Assembly: GCA_028281925.1 (NCBI GenBank)
Contig: JANQIX010000034.1
Coordinates: forward strand, 124,001 to 188,000
Source: Alphaproteobacteria bacterium
GTDB lineage: Bacteria > Pseudomonadota > Alphaproteobacteria > DSM-16000 > Inquilinaceae
Direction: 5' to 3'
DNA length: 64,000 bases
Shown here: positions 16,380 through 26,464 of the stretch, piece by piece
Position numbering within the stretch: the first letter of the stretch is position 1
Layout: every line of letters begins with the position of its first letter
Notes under the pieces: generated by a model
Told to the model about the DNA's origin: nothing
Seen by the model: only the letters and a program-made list of their open reading frames with translations
The model's database searches: none
Position numbers and translations under genes: made by a program

Positions 16380-18875
16380 CTACATGGCCGCTTGTTGGCG
16401 CTCCGACAGCTCCCCCAACCTGCGGTCGGCCACGGCGCGGATCTGCGCACGCAGTTCAGGATGGGCTTTCAGGAAACGTCGGAAGTCGCGGCCGTTCAAC
16501 TGCAGGAACCGGCAGTAATCGACCGCCGTGACATTCGCCGTCCGCCGCCGGAACGTCAGCAGCGCCAGTTCGCCCACAAAGTCGCCGGGACCGACCAGGA
16601 ACCGGCGGCCCAGATGCGTCACCTCTACCGCACCGGAGGAGATGAACAGCATGAAGTCGCCCCGTTCGCCCTGGGTCATCAGCCGTTCGCCCGGATAGGC
16701 GAAGCGGGGACGCAGCACTTCGGTGATGCTGCGCAGATCCGCATCGCTGAGCCCGGAGAACATGGCAAACCGGCGCACCAGCGTCTCTGTGTCCAGCCCC
16801 AGGTCCAGCGGCGGCCGGGCCTCCAGCGCCTGATGCTCCGAGCGGATCCCGCTGTACAGATCCCGGAAGATCTCCTGGCTGATCACCGATTCCGCGAAGA
16901 GGGCGCGATACTCGCTCTCTTCCAGGCGCAGGGCCGCATTGCGCAGGAAACGTTCCTCCAGCGCTCTGGCATAGTCGGGGTATTGCAGCCTGAGCGCGCT
17001 CAATGCCTCCACGCAGGACTTCCGCCGTGTATGCAGCACCTCGCGCAGCCGATCTCCGATCGCGGGCTCCAACAGTTGGATCAGCTTGGTATCGAGGTAG
17101 ATCAGCAGTTCGTCGATCACCATGCGCGTCACCAGCAGCATCTCGAACCGGTCGGCGAGCTTGTTGGCCAGTGGCGATTCCACGCGGAAGCGACGATGGG
17201 TGTAGAGAGCAATCCGGAACGACCACCGGAAGCGACGGCTATCGCTGGCCGCCGCCAGATAGCCGTGGTGGCCGCTCTCCTTCACGCCGTCGCGCAGCCG
17301 TCCGGCCTTGGCCAACAGCGGCTGCGTCGCGCGGCGCGACAGGGTGCGGTCGGCGAAATGGTGCAGGTAGAGCTCCTCCTCCCGGTTCGCCAGGGCGATC
17401 AGGCCGACATTCAGCTGTTCCGCCTCGCTCAGTCGCCCAGGGGTGCCGGCCGCTGTCTGCGTGCGCCGGCTTTCATAGGCGTCGCGCACCAGGGTCCTGA
17501 CCGTGTCGGGGATGTGGTGACCTTCGGCGATCGTATCGATCCGTTCGCCGATCTCCGAAAGGGACAGCGTAATCGCGCGGTTCCTGAGGGCCGATTCCAC
17601 CGGTCCCAGGCGGTTCAAGCCCAGAAGCCGCAGCACGGGCCGCAACGTCGTGGCATTGATCAACAGCGTGAACAGCACGAAACCGGTCGCCAGAAGGGCC
17701 ACGAACTGCTTCACATCGGCCGGCACCAACGGATGCTCCGTGACCGCCAGCGCCAGCGCCAGCGTGACCGCCCCGCGCAACCCGCCCCAGAGAATCACCA
17801 GCTTGTAGGCTCGGGTGACGACCTCCCCCAGCCCCAAGCGGCTCAGTGCGGGCAACAGGCCCCACAGCACCATCGCCCGTGCCACCAACGCGGCCACCAC
17901 CAGGATCACCAAGAGGCCCACGCCTTCCCACGTCACGGCCTGCAGGAAGCCGGTCACGCGCATGGAGGCGAAGATGAAGATCAGCGTGGCCGCCCAGAAG
18001 CCCAGCTGCTCCCAGACCTTCATCAGGCCCTGCCAGGTCTCCGGGCTGAACCGCGTGCGCCCGGCCGACCCCATCGCCAGCGCCGCCATCACGACCGCCA
18101 CGACGCCGGAGACCTCCAGATACTCCTCGCCCACGATATAGACCGCATAGGCCGTGGACAGGGTCATGGTGATTTCGGCCAAGGGCAGCCCACGCATCGG
18201 CCCGATCAGCCAGATCGCCAGCCGCGCCCCGATCGCGCCGACAAGCGCTCCACCTAGGAAGGCGTAGAAGAAGTAGCCGAGTGCTCCGAACACGGTCGGT
18301 TCGGTGCCTTCAGTCAGGATCCCCAGCATCAGGACGAAGACGACGATGGCGGCTGCGTCGTTGAACAGGCTTTCGCCTTCCACCAGGATCGTCAGCCGGC
18401 GAGGCGCGCCGACATCCCGGAAGATGCCGACGACGGCCACGGGATCGGTGGTCGCCACGATGGCGCCCAGCAAAAGACAGACCACGATGTGCCGGTCGGA
18501 CATCCCCCACAGCGCGACGCCGACCACGCCGATGCAGACCAACACCGCGACGATGGCCAACAGCAGGATCGGCCCGATATCGTCGATCATACGCCGGACA
18601 TCCACCGTAAGCCCGGTCTGAAACAGCAAGATCGGCAAGAAGACCGTCAGGATCGCTTCGGAACTGATGTCGAGCGATGCCAGCATGACGCCAGCATTGG
18701 TCAGCGGCCCCAGACTTTCGAAATGAAAGGCCGCACGCGCCAGCGCGCCGAGGCCGATGCCCAACAGCGCCAGCAGCACGAGATGCGGCACCGCAAACCG
18801 GTTGGCCACGGCCTGAAGCATGGCGGCAATGGCGCCGACAACAGCAAGGACCAGAACGAAATCGGCGAATTCCAA
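16380..18875 (-). CDS. Na+/H+ antiporter (CPA1) with C-terminal cyclic-nucleotide-binding domain
   Basis: The 831-residue protein has an N-terminal NhaP/SOS1-like exchanger of about 12 helices (residues 1-410) with the ion-site motifs ATTDPVAVV and EGESLFNDAAA. A helical cytosolic region (about 420-690) follows, and then a cyclic-nucleotide-binding domain (about 695-815, with GDFMLFISSGAVEV and GDFVGELALL). The architecture resembles plant SOS1 and animal sperm NHE, and occurs in several proteobacteria. The likely role is Na+ or pH homeostasis gated by cAMP or another ligand; the nucleotide-pocket Arg is not certain (FRRRTANVTA). It is 104 bases from putA on the same strand and probably independent. 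Confidence 0.9.
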   Translation of the reverse strand: MEFADFVLVLAVVGAIAAMLQAVANRFAVPHLVLLALLGIGLGALARAAFHFESLGPLTNAGVMLASLDISSEAILTVFLPILLFQTGLTVDVRRMIDDIGPILLLAIVAVLVCIGVVGVALWGMSDRHIVVCLLLGAIVATTDPVAVVGIFRDVGAPRRLTILVEGESLFNDAAAIVVFVLMLGILTEGTEPTVFGALGYFFYAFLGGALVGAIGARLAIWLIGPMRGLPLAEITMTLSTAYAVYIVGEEYLEVSGVVAVVMAALAMGSAGRTRFSPETWQGLMKVWEQLGFWAATLIFIFASMRVTGFLQAVTWEGVGLLVILVVAALVARAMVLWGLLPALSRLGLGEVVTRAYKLVILWGGLRGAVTLALALAVTEHPLVPADVKQFVALLATGFVLFTLLINATTLRPVLRLLGLNRLGPVESALRNRAITLSLSEIGERIDTIAEGHHIPDTVRTLVRDAYESRRTQTAAGTPGRLSEAEQLNVGLIALANREEELYLHHFADRTLSRRATQPLLAKAGRLRDGVKESGHHGYLAAASDSRRFRWSFRIALYTHRRFRVESPLANKLADRFEMLLVTRMVIDELLIYLDTKLIQLLEPAIGDRLREVLHTRRKSCVEALSALRLQYPDYARALEERFLRNAALRLEESEYRALFAESVISQEIFRDLYSGIRSEHQALEARPPLDLGLDTETLVRRFAMFSGLSDADLRSITEVLRPRFAYPGERLMTQGERGDFMLFISSGAVEVTHLGRRFLVGPGDFVGELALLTFRRRTANVTAVDYCRFLQLNGRDFRRFLKAHPELRAQIRAVADRRLGELSERQQAAM

Positions 18876-18985
18876 CGGAGCTCAACGCTGGGTCACGGGT
18901 TCATGCGCATCGCACAATAGGAGGCGCACAAGGCGCTGTCCAAGCGCTATCGCCGCCGAAACGATCTCGGCCCCCGCGACACTTG

Positions 18986-19837
18986 CTACCGTATCCGCTC
19001 CACCGCAAACCGCTCGTCCGGGTCTGCGATCGTCTGCTGCATGGCGATGATCCGGATCTCGCGGGCACCCACGCGATGGGTTTCTTCCAGCACGCTGTAG
19101 ATGGAGGCGGCGACCCGCGACAGCGCCGCCCCAGGATCGCCGGATCTCAGATAGTGGGCGAGGAACAGGGCCGAAGTGGCGTCGCCCGCGCCGTTGACCG
19201 ACAGGTCCAGCATTGGTGTCGTAACCAGCCAGGCGCCGCCTTCCGCCACAGCAAGCATCTCGATCGACTGAGGCGGCGCATCCTCGCGCACGAGGCTGGT
19301 CACCAGCATCAGCCGCGGGCCCTGCTGCCGCACGGCATCGGCTGCCGCCAAAGCCTCTTTCAGCGTGCCGATCTTGCGGCCGGTCAGGAACTCGAGCTCG
19401 AACTGGTTCGGCGTCACGATATCGGCAGCCGGCACGGCCACTTCGCGCATGAACTCCGGAATGCCCGGCCGCACGAACATGCCGCGGCCGACGTCACCCA
19501 TGACCGGATCACAGCAATAGATCGCCTGAGGGTTCGCCGCTTTCACGCGTCGGACCGCATCCACGATCACCTCGCCCAGCGTCTTGTCGCCCATATAGCC
19601 GCTGAGAACGGCATTGCAGTCGGGCAGCACGCCGCGGTCCTCGATCCCCTGCACCACGTCGGCGATCTGATCGGCCGGCAGGATGGGCCCGCGCCACTGC
19701 CCGTAGCCCGTATGGTTGCTGAAATGGACGGTGATGACCGGCCAGACCTCGAACCCCAACCGCTGCAGCGGGAACACGGCCGCGCTGTTGCCGACATGCC
19801 CATAGGCGACGGACGACTGGATGGACAGTATATTCAA
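18986..19837 (-). CDS. pdxY: Pyridoxal kinase
   Basis: The 283-residue ribokinase-fold enzyme phosphorylates pyridoxal (and perhaps pyridoxine) in the vitamin B6 salvage route. Visible family motifs are [20 protein letters not shown] at the N-terminus, the CDPVMGD strand, [12 protein letters not shown], and the catalytic [12 protein letters not shown] loop with its Asp. The length matches PdxY. It lies 35 bases from the next gene upstream on the same strand, so it may be transcribed with the hydrolase-OsmC fusion gene, but no functional link is evident. Confidence 0.93.
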   Translation of the reverse strand: MNILSIQSSVAYGHVGNSAAVFPLQRLGFEVWPVITVHFSNHTGYGQWRGPILPADQIADVVQGIEDRGVLPDCNAVLSGYMGDKTLGEVIVDAVRRVKAANPQAIYCCDPVMGDVGRGMFVRPGIPEFMREVAVPAADIVTPNQFELEFLTGRKIGTLKEALAAADAVRQQGPRLMLVTSLVREDAPPQSIEMLAVAEGGAWLVTTPMLDLSVNGAGDATSALFLAHYLRSGDPGAALSRVAASIYSVLEETHRVGAREIRIIAMQQTIADPDERFAVERIR

Positions 19838-19872
19838 CAGGTTGCTCCGCGTTTCTGCCTTCTCAGCTCAGG

Positions 19873-21102
19873 TTAACCGGGCGCCCCTGCCGTGTCCACC
19901 TTGACCTCGGAATGGAGCGAGCGGTGCACCGGGCACTTGTCGGCGATCTCAAGCAGGCGTCGGCGCTGTTCTTCGTCCAGCGGGCCCGTGAGCGTGATCT
20001 GGCGGTCGATGTGGTCGATCCTGCCCTCTCTGGTCTCGCAGTCCTCGCAGTCCTGGGCATGGATCTTCTGGTGCCGCAACGTGACCTCCGCCCATTCCAG
20101 CGGCCAGCCCTTCCTGTCCGCATACATCCGCATGGTCATGCTGGTGCAGGCGCCGAGCCCCGCCAGCAGCAGATCGTACGGCCCCGGCCCGGTGTCATCG
20201 CCGCCGACGCTCGCTGGCTCGTCGGCCGTCAACCGATGCGCCCCCGACGTGACCGCCTGCTGGAAGCGGCCGGCCCGCGTCTCGCGCACGACAACAGCGC
20301 CGTCCACCGGTTCCGGCCAGACATCGGTGTCTTCATCGGTCACGTAACGCCCGGCCCAGGCCGCCAGCACCGTGGCGACATACTGCGCGTCCTTCGCCTG
20401 CGACAGGTGATGGTCGGCATCGTCGAGCGAGACGAAGGTCTTTGGATGCTTGGCGGCTGTGAAGATCCGCGTAGCGTTGTCGATGCCGACCGTGTCGTCG
20501 AGCGGCGCGTGAAACACGATCAACGCGCGCCGCAGATTGGCGATGCGCTCAGCCTGCGCCTGCTCGCCGATGTCATCGAGGAACTGGCGGCGGATGCAGA
20601 AGGCCCGGCCGGCAAGCGTCACCTCCGCTTCCCCTTCGGCGGCGATGGTATCGAGATGGTCGGCAAAGAGATGCGCGACATGGCCAGGGTCGGACGGCGC
20701 GCCGATGGTCGCCACGGCCCGCACGGCCGGAAGATGCTGGGCCGCCGCCAGCACCGCGGCACCCCCGAAGCTGTGCCCCACCAAGAGCTGCGGCGCGGCA
20801 AAGCGATCCTCGAGCATTCGCGCCGCGGCAATCAGGTCATCGATGTTGGAGGTGAAATTGGTGTTGGCGAAATCGCCTTCGCTGGAGCCGAGCCCGGTGA
20901 AGTCGAAGCGCAACACCGCGAACCCGTGGCGACTGAGCTCCCGCGAGATGCGGCTGGCCGCTAGCGTATCCTTCGAGCAGGTAAAGCAGTGCGCGAACAG
21001 CGCGTAGGCCCGCGGCGGCCCTTCGGGCAAGTCAAGCCGGGCTGCCAGCGTGTGGCCGTGGCTGCCAGTGAATTCCAGCTTCTCGCTTCTTGCCTTCACC
21101 AT
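19873..21102 (-). CDS. Alpha/beta-hydrolase - OsmC fusion protein
   Basis: The 409-residue protein joins two domains. Residues about 1-255 form an alpha/beta hydrolase with nucleophile elbow GHSFGG, preceded by HCFTCSKD and followed by a catalytic His near DDADHHLSQ. Residues about 275-405 form an OsmC/Ohr-type peroxide-reducing domain with its two redox cysteines in GLGACTSM and ADKCPVHR. Such fusions are known in proteobacteria. A role in repairing oxidised lipids or esters is plausible but inferred. Start at 21102 (a second ATG is directly upstream at 21105), with AGGGGA 7-8 bases before. The 56-base spacing places it behind the metallo-beta-lactamase-fold gene on the same strand. Confidence 0.9.
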   Translation of the reverse strand: MVKARSEKLEFTGSHGHTLAARLDLPEGPPRAYALFAHCFTCSKDTLAASRISRELSRHGFAVLRFDFTGLGSSEGDFANTNFTSNIDDLIAAARMLEDRFAAPQLLVGHSFGGAAVLAAAQHLPAVRAVATIGAPSDPGHVAHLFADHLDTIAAEGEAEVTLAGRAFCIRRQFLDDIGEQAQAERIANLRRALIVFHAPLDDTVGIDNATRIFTAAKHPKTFVSLDDADHHLSQAKDAQYVATVLAAWAGRYVTDEDTDVWPEPVDGAVVVRETRAGRFQQAVTSGAHRLTADEPASVGGDDTGPGPYDLLLAGLGACTSMTMRMYADRKGWPLEWAEVTLRHQKIHAQDCEDCETREGRIDHIDRQITLTGPLDEEQRRRLLEIADKCPVHRSLHSEVKVDTAGAPG

Positions 21103-21158
21103 CATCCATCCCCTTGGCCTGTGTGGTGTCTGGGGCCGATGCGCCGGCGGGAGTTCGC

Positions 21159-22187
21159 CTAGCTGACAGCGAAGCGCCAGCACCCCGCTGCGTCGACCTC
21201 GCGCCTTAGACGCGCGAGGCGGACCAGATGGTTCAGATGGGCCAGCGTCTCGCCAACCGCAAAGAACGTCTGATGCAGATCCAGTGGCCGCCGGAACAGT
21301 CTCTCGGCAACGGCAACGGCAGTGGGGGCGTCCCGGCAGGCCTCCAGGGTTTCCTCCAGCCGCTCCGCGTGGTGACGCGCCAGTTGGTCCAGCCGGGGGC
21401 CAAGTCCGCGAAACGGCCCGTCATGTGACGGCAGGACCAGCACATCCTCAGCCAGCGCGCGGAACGGCGCCATGCTGGCAAGGAAATCCGCCAGCGGATC
21501 GGCCAGCGGCTCGTTCGCCCAGACACCTACGTTCGGGCTGATCCGCGGCAGCACCTGATCGCCCGAGATCAGCACGCTCAGTTCGGGGGAGTAGAGACAG
21601 ACATGTTCCGGCGCGTGGCCGGAGCCGGTGATCACGCGCCAGGTGTTGCCGCCGATCGCCAGTTCATCGCCGTTGCGGATCCGCGCAAAGCTGGCCGGAA
21701 CCTGCGGCACACCCCGGCGATAAGCGTTGCCGCGCTCGCGCATGGCCGCGACCAGGTCCGCCGAAGCGCCGGCGCGGCCGTAGAAGCTCTCATACGCCGC
21801 TACCAACGCATCGCTGGTATCCAGCGACAGCATGCGCGCCCAAAGCCATTCCTGCTGGCTTACCAGCAGGGCCGCCCCCCATCGGTCCTGGATCCAGGCG
21901 GCAAGGCCCATATGATCGGGATGGAAATGCGTCACGAGAATGCGCGTGACCGGCCGGCCCGCGAGGAGAGTGTCGAAGACCCGTTCCCATCGCTCTCGCA
22001 CCGGCGCCATGGCATAGCCAGTGTCCACTACGGCCCAGCCTTCGCCGTCGGCGATCAGCCACAAATTGACATGGTCGAGCGCGAACGGCAGCGGCATGCG
22101 CACCCAGAACACGCCGGGTGCGACCTCTAGCACTTCCCCGTCTCCGGGAACCAGTCCGAAGGGATATTCGACCGATGGATCAGACAT
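21159..22187 (-). CDS. Metallo-beta-lactamase-fold hydrolase
   Basis: The 342-residue protein has the metal site motif THFHPDH near residue 86, a following GSGHAPEHVCLY histidine, the bridging Asp in ISGDQVLP and the late His in LPSHDGPF. The C-terminal helical extension (about 260-342, ending in a winged-helix-like segment LAHLNHLVRLARL) matches the LACTB2/glyoxalase-II-like group. Substrates in this branch are thioesters, phosphodiesters or RNA, and the sequence does not decide between them. It is part of a run of same-strand genes with the upstream small hypothetical and downstream hydrolase-OsmC gene. Confidence 0.87.
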   Translation of the reverse strand: MSDPSVEYPFGLVPGDGEVLEVAPGVFWVRMPLPFALDHVNLWLIADGEGWAVVDTGYAMAPVRERWERVFDTLLAGRPVTRILVTHFHPDHMGLAAWIQDRWGAALLVSQQEWLWARMLSLDTSDALVAAYESFYGRAGASADLVAAMRERGNAYRRGVPQVPASFARIRNGDELAIGGNTWRVITGSGHAPEHVCLYSPELSVLISGDQVLPRISPNVGVWANEPLADPLADFLASMAPFRALAEDVLVLPSHDGPFRGLGPRLDQLARHHAERLEETLEACRDAPTAVAVAERLFRRPLDLHQTFFAVGETLAHLNHLVRLARLRREVDAAGCWRFAVS

Positions 22188-22220
22188 GGCCGGCAGGGAT
22201 GGCCGAGGCCGGCCACCAGG

Positions 22221-22739
22221 TCAAGTCTGGCCGTCGAAGATCGAATCTTCCAACCCGAGCACGAGCGGGTCTTCGATGAATGCCAGGATCGACGCTTCGT
22301 CCACCGGCGGAACCAGCCCGTCGGCCTCGCCCACCAAAGCGACCAGACAGCTGCGGAGCGAAGCAACGGCCGCCGGATTGTCAGTCAGCTCAAGCGCATA
22401 GCCGATCTGCAGCGCCAGTCCGCGCAGGCTCTCAGGGGGCGTCGTTTCGACGCGGTGGCGTGCAAGCTCCATCTCGGCAGCGGCCAGATCTCGGGCATCG
22501 GCCAACATATGCCGGTCATCGGCAGATAGCTCGTCGTCGGCCAAGGCCGAGTAGACCGTGCGCTTGTCGTCGAGCTCACGGAAATGCGCCACCACCGGAT
22601 CGTCGTCCGCGGTCCTGCTGGGAAAGGTCATCTCGGCACAGTCAGCAACGTCACCATTTGTCAAGAGACTGCACGACGTCGTTGCGAGCCACCACTCTTC
22701 ATCCGTATAGGCATCAGCCTGCGGGCGGATCGCTGACAT
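22221..22739 (-). CDS. Hypothetical protein
   Basis: The 172-residue, acidic, soluble protein has no signal peptide or membrane span. It looks mostly helical from about residue 45 on (ADDELSADDRHMLADARDL, ESLRGLALQIGYALEL). I recognise no family. Start is uncertain: no ribosome binding site precedes the ATG at 22739, and the first 35 residues include an odd Cys-containing segment, so the ATG at 22631 (a 136-residue product) is a good alternative. It sits between the transaldolase and the metallo-beta-lactamase-fold gene on the same strand. Confidence 0.55.
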   Translation of the reverse strand: MSAIRPQADAYTDEEWWLATTSCSLLTNGDVADCAEMTFPSRTADDDPVVAHFRELDDKRTVYSALADDELSADDRHMLADARDLAAAEMELARHRVETTPPESLRGLALQIGYALELTDNPAAVASLRSCLVALVGEADGLVPPVDEASILAFIEDPLVLGLEDSIFDGQT

Positions 22740-22768
22740 CGGCGCCCCAGCGTGACCGGGGCGATTGC

Positions 22769-23452
22769 CTAGGCGGACCGTAACTCGGGCTGGTCTTCCA
22801 AGATCGTCTGGCCCGTTTTCGCCCAGTCGGCCAGGAATGCGTCCAGGCCCTTGTCCGTCAGCGGATGCTTGAACAGCTGGCGGATCACCGCCGGGGGCAT
22901 TGTGCCCACATGGGCGCCCATCTTGGCCGCGGCATGGACGTGATAGGGGTGCCGGATCGAAGCCACCAGCACTTCGGTCCGCAGCGTCGGATAGTTGGCG
23001 TAGACCTCCAAAATGTCGCCGATCAACAGCATGCCGTCATGGCCGATGTCGTCCAACCGCCCGACGAACGGCGAGATGAAGGTGGCGCCCGCCTTGGCCG
23101 CCATCAGCGCCTGGACCGCCGAGAAGCAGAGTGTGACGTTGACCATGGTGCCGGCGTCCGAAAGCACCCGGCAGGTCTTCAATCCGTCTGGCGTCAGCGG
23201 CACCTTCACAGCCACGTTGCCCGCGATCGATGCCAGGCGCCGGCCTTCGGCCAGCATCGTCGCGTGGTCCGTCGCCGCCACCTCCGCACTCACCGGACCC
23301 GACACGACGGCGCAGATATCCGCCACCAGATCTACGAACCGCCGGCCGGTCTTCGCGACCAGAGAGGGATTGGTGGTCACGCCATCCAACAGTCCGGTTG
23401 CGGCAAGATCGCGTATCTCCGCGATATCGGCGGTGTCGACGAAGAACTTCAT
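22769..23452 (-). CDS. tal: Transaldolase (TalC / fructose-6-phosphate aldolase type)
   Basis: The 227-residue single-domain protein belongs to the short transaldolase group, which includes TalC and fructose-6-phosphate aldolase. It starts [14 protein letters not shown] and has [12 protein letters not shown] and the Schiff-base Lys83 in VKVPLT. The short type lacks the extra helices of the classical 315-residue enzyme. Whether it acts as transaldolase in the pentose phosphate pathway or as an aldolase depends on one active-site position (Phe or Gln) that I cannot assign with certainty by eye. It follows cysQ by 61 bases on the same strand. Confidence 0.9.
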   Translation of the reverse strand: MKFFVDTADIAEIRDLAATGLLDGVTTNPSLVAKTGRRFVDLVADICAVVSGPVSAEVAATDHATMLAEGRRLASIAGNVAVKVPLTPDGLKTCRVLSDAGTMVNVTLCFSAVQALMAAKAGATFISPFVGRLDDIGHDGMLLIGDILEVYANYPTLRTEVLVASIRHPYHVHAAAKMGAHVGTMPPAVIRQLFKHPLTDKGLDAFLADWAKTGQTILEDQPELRSA

Positions 23453-23513
23453 GAACCTCAGGCTCCCATACCGTGGCGTGTCGCGTTTGGCGCCGCCGAA
23501 GGACCTGCTGAAG

Positions 23514-24308
23514 CTATTGCAGGCCGCGCGCGACGAAGCTGGGGTTGAGAAAGTCGGGCTTCCCGTAAATCAGAGGCTCACCCGTCGTGGTCACCACGCT
23601 GCCGCCGGCCGCAGCCAGTACCGCATGCGCAGCCGCGGTATCCCATTCGCAAGTGGGGGCGAACCGCGGATAGACATCTGCAGCCCCCTCCGCCACCCGG
23701 CAGAACTTCAGAGATGAGCCGACGGAGACGGTTCCCGCAAGCGGCAGGCCCGCCAGATAGTCGTCCGTTTCCGCATTGCGGTGGGATCGGCTCGCAATCG
23801 CAATCATGCCCCCGTCGGGCGGGGTGCGGCAGGTCACGGACTCTGCCTCCCCCCCAGCCCTGCGGCGCCAGGCCCGTCGACCGTCGGACCAATAGGTCTC
23901 ACCGGTCACGGGAATATGGACAACACCGAGGACGGGCCTCCGGTCGCTGATCAGACCGATATTGACCGTGAACTCCTTCCGCCGCGCGACGAACTCTTTC
24001 GTACCGTCCAGCGGATCGACCAGATAGAACGGCCCGCCACAAATCTCCGGCGCGTTGCCGGCCGCTGTTAGCTCTTCCGCCACGATCGGAATGCCCGGTG
24101 TGTGCGCGGCCAGCGCTTCGACGATCAGCGCTTCCGCCCGCTCATCGGCAACACTCACCGGAGAGGCGTCGGCCTTCCGGCGGACCTCGAAATCCGTCCG
24201 GTAGATGTCCATGATCACGGCACCGGCCTCGACCGCCACGCCGCAAAGGAAGCGGCTGAGCTCAGTCAGATCCGGCAGCGCCCTGGCGCCCGTGCCGTGC
24301 ACGTTCAT
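23514..24308 (-). CDS. cysQ: 3'(2'),5'-bisphosphate nucleotidase
   Basis: The 264-residue Mg-dependent phosphatase of the inositol monophosphatase fold hydrolyses PAP, the by-product of sulfate assimilation, to AMP. Metal-site motifs are IVAEE (about residue 78), DPLDGTKEF (about 99-107) and [15 protein letters not shown] (about 223-237), and [11 protein letters not shown] lies in the expected place near the N-terminus. The DGTKEF form is typical of CysQ rather than of inositol phosphatases. It lies 76 bases after the PhnZ-like gene on the same strand, so read-through from the phn operon is possible. Confidence 0.92.
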   Translation of the reverse strand: MNVHGTGARALPDLTELSRFLCGVAVEAGAVIMDIYRTDFEVRRKADASPVSVADERAEALIVEALAAHTPGIPIVAEELTAAGNAPEICGGPFYLVDPLDGTKEFVARRKEFTVNIGLISDRRPVLGVVHIPVTGETYWSDGRRAWRRRAGGEAESVTCRTPPDGGMIAIASRSHRNAETDDYLAGLPLAGTVSVGSSLKFCRVAEGAADVYPRFAPTCEWDTAAAHAVLAAAGGSVVTTTGEPLIYGKPDFLNPSFVARGLQ

Positions 24309-24384
24309 CTTCTCTGTCCCCGCAGACCGCTCCCTCAGCGGCGGTGGCCGAAGCTAACAGAGCGCAGCGGCGGGGAACAGGTGC

Positions 24385-24942
24385 TCACGCGCCGGCAAGT
24401 TGGCGCAACAGAGGCAGGTTGTGGGCGAACCCCGGCACGTCCGCGTCCGGGACCTTGGCCCCTTCATCCCAGCGGCGTAGCGCAATGGCCGCAGCACCTG
24501 CCGGCTTGTCGGCAAACGTCCCAGCCAGCTCCGCCGACATCGGCCCGCCTTGCAACGCCAGGCTGCGCACCGATCCCGGCGTCAGTCGATCGAAGTAATC
24601 GGGCTCGATCCCGCAAAGCGCCCGCTTGGCAGCCACATGCAGGCGGATCGGCTCCGTCACCGCGTTGGGGAAGATCGGTGCCAGAAAGCTGGCCCCTGCC
24701 ACTTCATGACGCGTGTCGACGCCCTGCTCCGCGATGTCCTCGCCCAGATCGTGCAGCAGGTGCCCGATATCGTGCAGCAGAGCCGCCGCCACAAGTTCGG
24801 GCGAGGCGCCCTCACGCTCCGCCAGGGCCGCAGACTGCAGCATGTGCTGCGCCGTCGAGACGGGTTCGCCGTGATACTGCCGCGCGCCCCGATCGGCGAA
24901 GAGGTGTTCCAGTTGCGCGATCATCTGCGACGCTGCGGTCAT
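24385..24942 (-). CDS. PhnZ-like HD-domain protein of phosphonate operons
   Basis: The 185-residue HD-domain protein belongs to the group found in phosphonate operons, related to PhnZ, a mixed-valence di-iron oxygenase that cleaves hydroxylated aminoethylphosphonate. Candidate metal ligands are His33, His57-Asp58, His79, His102 and Asp159. Their spacing closely follows the PhnZ set as I recall it, and Tyr23-X-X-Glu26 (YHGE) matches the PhnZ gating Tyr/Glu pair. Its ATG overlaps the phnL stop as ATGA, so it is the last coupled gene of the C-P lyase operon. No partner hydroxylase (PhnY) is encoded here. It may act on an alternative phosphonate or a side product. Confidence 0.85.
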   Translation of the reverse strand: MTAASQMIAQLEHLFADRGARQYHGEPVSTAQHMLQSAALAEREGASPELVAAALLHDIGHLLHDLGEDIAEQGVDTRHEVAGASFLAPIFPNAVTEPIRLHVAAKRALCGIEPDYFDRLTPGSVRSLALQGGPMSAELAGTFADKPAGAAAIALRRWDEGAKVPDADVPGFAHNLPLLRQLAGA

Positions 24943-25646
24943 GCCGCTCTCCTCACTTCAGGCACCGCGAATTCCCGGTCGGCAACGGCCGCCCGCACAT
25001 CGCGGTCGTGAAAGATGCCTACGATCGCCGCGCCGCGTGCCGTGGCGTCGCGGATCAGCGAGATGACGACCGCCCGGTTGGCCGCATCCAGCGATGCCGT
25101 CGGCTCGTCCAACAAGAGGATGGGCCGTTCGGACACCAGGGCACTGGCGATGTTGATGCGCTGCTGCTCGCCACCGGAGAAGGTCGCCGGCGCTATGGTC
25201 CACAGCCTCTCCGGCACGTTCAGGCGCTGCAGCACGCTTGCGGCGCGATCCCGCGCAGCCTCCCGCGCCGTGCCCAGACGAATGAGGGGCTCGGCCACGA
25301 TCTCGATGGACGGGACCCGCGGCACGACCCGCAGAAACTGACTGACATACCCCAGCGTTCGGGCGCGCACGGCGAGCATGGTGCGCGGCGATGCCGATGC
25401 GATATCGACCATCGCGCCGTCATGGCGCACCAGGATGCGGCCGCCCTGGGCCTTGTAGTTGCCGTAGATCAGGCGCAGCAGCGTGGACTTGCCGGCGCCG
25501 GAGGGGCCGGTCAGCGCCACGCATTCGCCCGCCGATACGGTGAATGAGAGGTCGGAAAGCACAGGGATCCGTGCGCCACCCTGGACGTGCAGCGTAAAGG
25601 TCTTGTCCAGCTCCTCCACCGCGATCATGGCCGGCGCGTCCGTCAT
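24939..25646 (-). CDS. phnL: C-P lyase accessory ABC-type ATPase PhnL
   Basis: The 235-residue ATPase has the Walker A GPSGAGKST, the signature FSGGEQQRINIA and Walker B ILLLDEPTAS followed by a Q-less H-loop region GIFHDRDVR. PhnL acts with PhnGHI to attach the phosphonate to ribose from ATP, or as an ABC module docked on the C-P lyase core; it does not serve a membrane transporter. The MTDAPAMIAVEELDKTFTLH start overlaps the phnK stop (ATGA), confirming the ATG at 25646. Confidence 0.93.
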   Translation of the reverse strand: MTDAPAMIAVEELDKTFTLHVQGGARIPVLSDLSFTVSAGECVALTGPSGAGKSTLLRLIYGNYKAQGGRILVRHDGAMVDIASASPRTMLAVRARTLGYVSQFLRVVPRVPSIEIVAEPLIRLGTAREAARDRAASVLQRLNVPERLWTIAPATFSGGEQQRINIASALVSERPILLLDEPTASLDAANRAVVISLIRDATARGAAIVGIFHDRDVRAAVADREFAVPEVRRAA

Positions 25647-26464
25647 GCCTGCAGCACCGATGAGACCAAAAGCTGCGTGTAAGGATGCTGCGGGTCGTCC
25701 AGAACCTGGTCGGTCAGCCCGGATTCGACGACCGCACCGCCCTGCATCACCATCAGCCGATGCGCCAGCAGCCGCACCACCGCCAGGTCGTGCGTGACGA
25801 TCACGGCGGCGAGCCCGAATTCCGCCACCAGCCCGCGTAGCAGGTCCAACAGTCGCGCCTGAACCGAGACGTCCAGCCCGCCCGTCGGTTCGTCCATGAA
25901 CACCAGCCTTGGGCGGGTCACCAGGTTGCGTGCGATCTGTAGGCGCTGTTGCATTCCGCCTGAAAAGGTAACCGGACGATCGTCGATCCGGTCTCCATCG
26001 ATCTCGACACGCTGCAGCCACTCGTCCGCGGAGCCGCGAATGTCGCCGTAATGGCGCCAGCCTGCGGCCATCAGGCGTTCGCCGATATTGGCACCGGCGG
26101 AGACCCCCATGCGCAGGCCGTCGCGCGGGTTCTGCCGGACGATGCCCCATTCGGTTCGCTGCAACAGGCGGCGCCGGGATTCGGGCAGCGCGAAGATGTC
26201 GACCGCATCGCCGTCTTCGCCGCGATAGACGACGTGCCCGGCCGTGGGCGACAGTCGCCCGGACAGGCAGTCGAGCAACGTCGTCTTGCCGGACCCGCTC
26301 TCGCCGACGATGCCCAGAACTTCGCCCGGCCACAGCATGAAGGCGACGTCGCGGCAACCGAGCCTGTGTCCGTACCAACGTGTCACGCCGTCCGCGGTCA
26401 ACAGGGGCGGGTCAGTCTCTGTCGCAGGCGATGGGTCAACCCTCGCGGCTTCCGGTGTCCTCAT
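25643..26464 (-). CDS. phnK: C-P lyase accessory ABC-type ATPase PhnK
   Basis: The 273-residue ATPase resembles oligopeptide-type ABC ATPases. It has Walker A GESGSGKTT, the signature TFSGGMQQRLQIARNL, Walker B LVFMDEPTGGLD and the dipeptide-type tail DDPQHPYTQLLVSSVL. In E. coli PhnK binds the PhnJ subunit of the C-P lyase core and helps open the active site; that role is assumed here. The first 20 residues are extra and low in complexity. Its start overlaps the phnJ stop as ATGA. Confidence 0.93.
   Translation of the reverse strand: MRTPEAARVDPSPATETDPPLLTADGVTRWYGHRLGCRDVAFMLWPGEVLGIVGESGSGKTTLLDCLSGRLSPTAGHVVYRGEDGDAVDIFALPESRRRLLQRTEWGIVRQNPRDGLRMGVSAGANIGERLMAAGWRHYGDIRGSADEWLQRVEIDGDRIDDRPVTFSGGMQQRLQIARNLVTRPRLVFMDEPTGGLDVSVQARLLDLLRGLVAEFGLAAVIVTHDLAVVRLLAHRLMVMQGGAVVESGLTDQVLDDPQHPYTQLLVSSVLQA

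Noticed and set aside
16353..18257. A 634-codon open frame antisense to the antiporter gene
   Set aside because: Same reason; the opposite strand encodes a well-conserved transporter with a cyclic-nucleotide domain.
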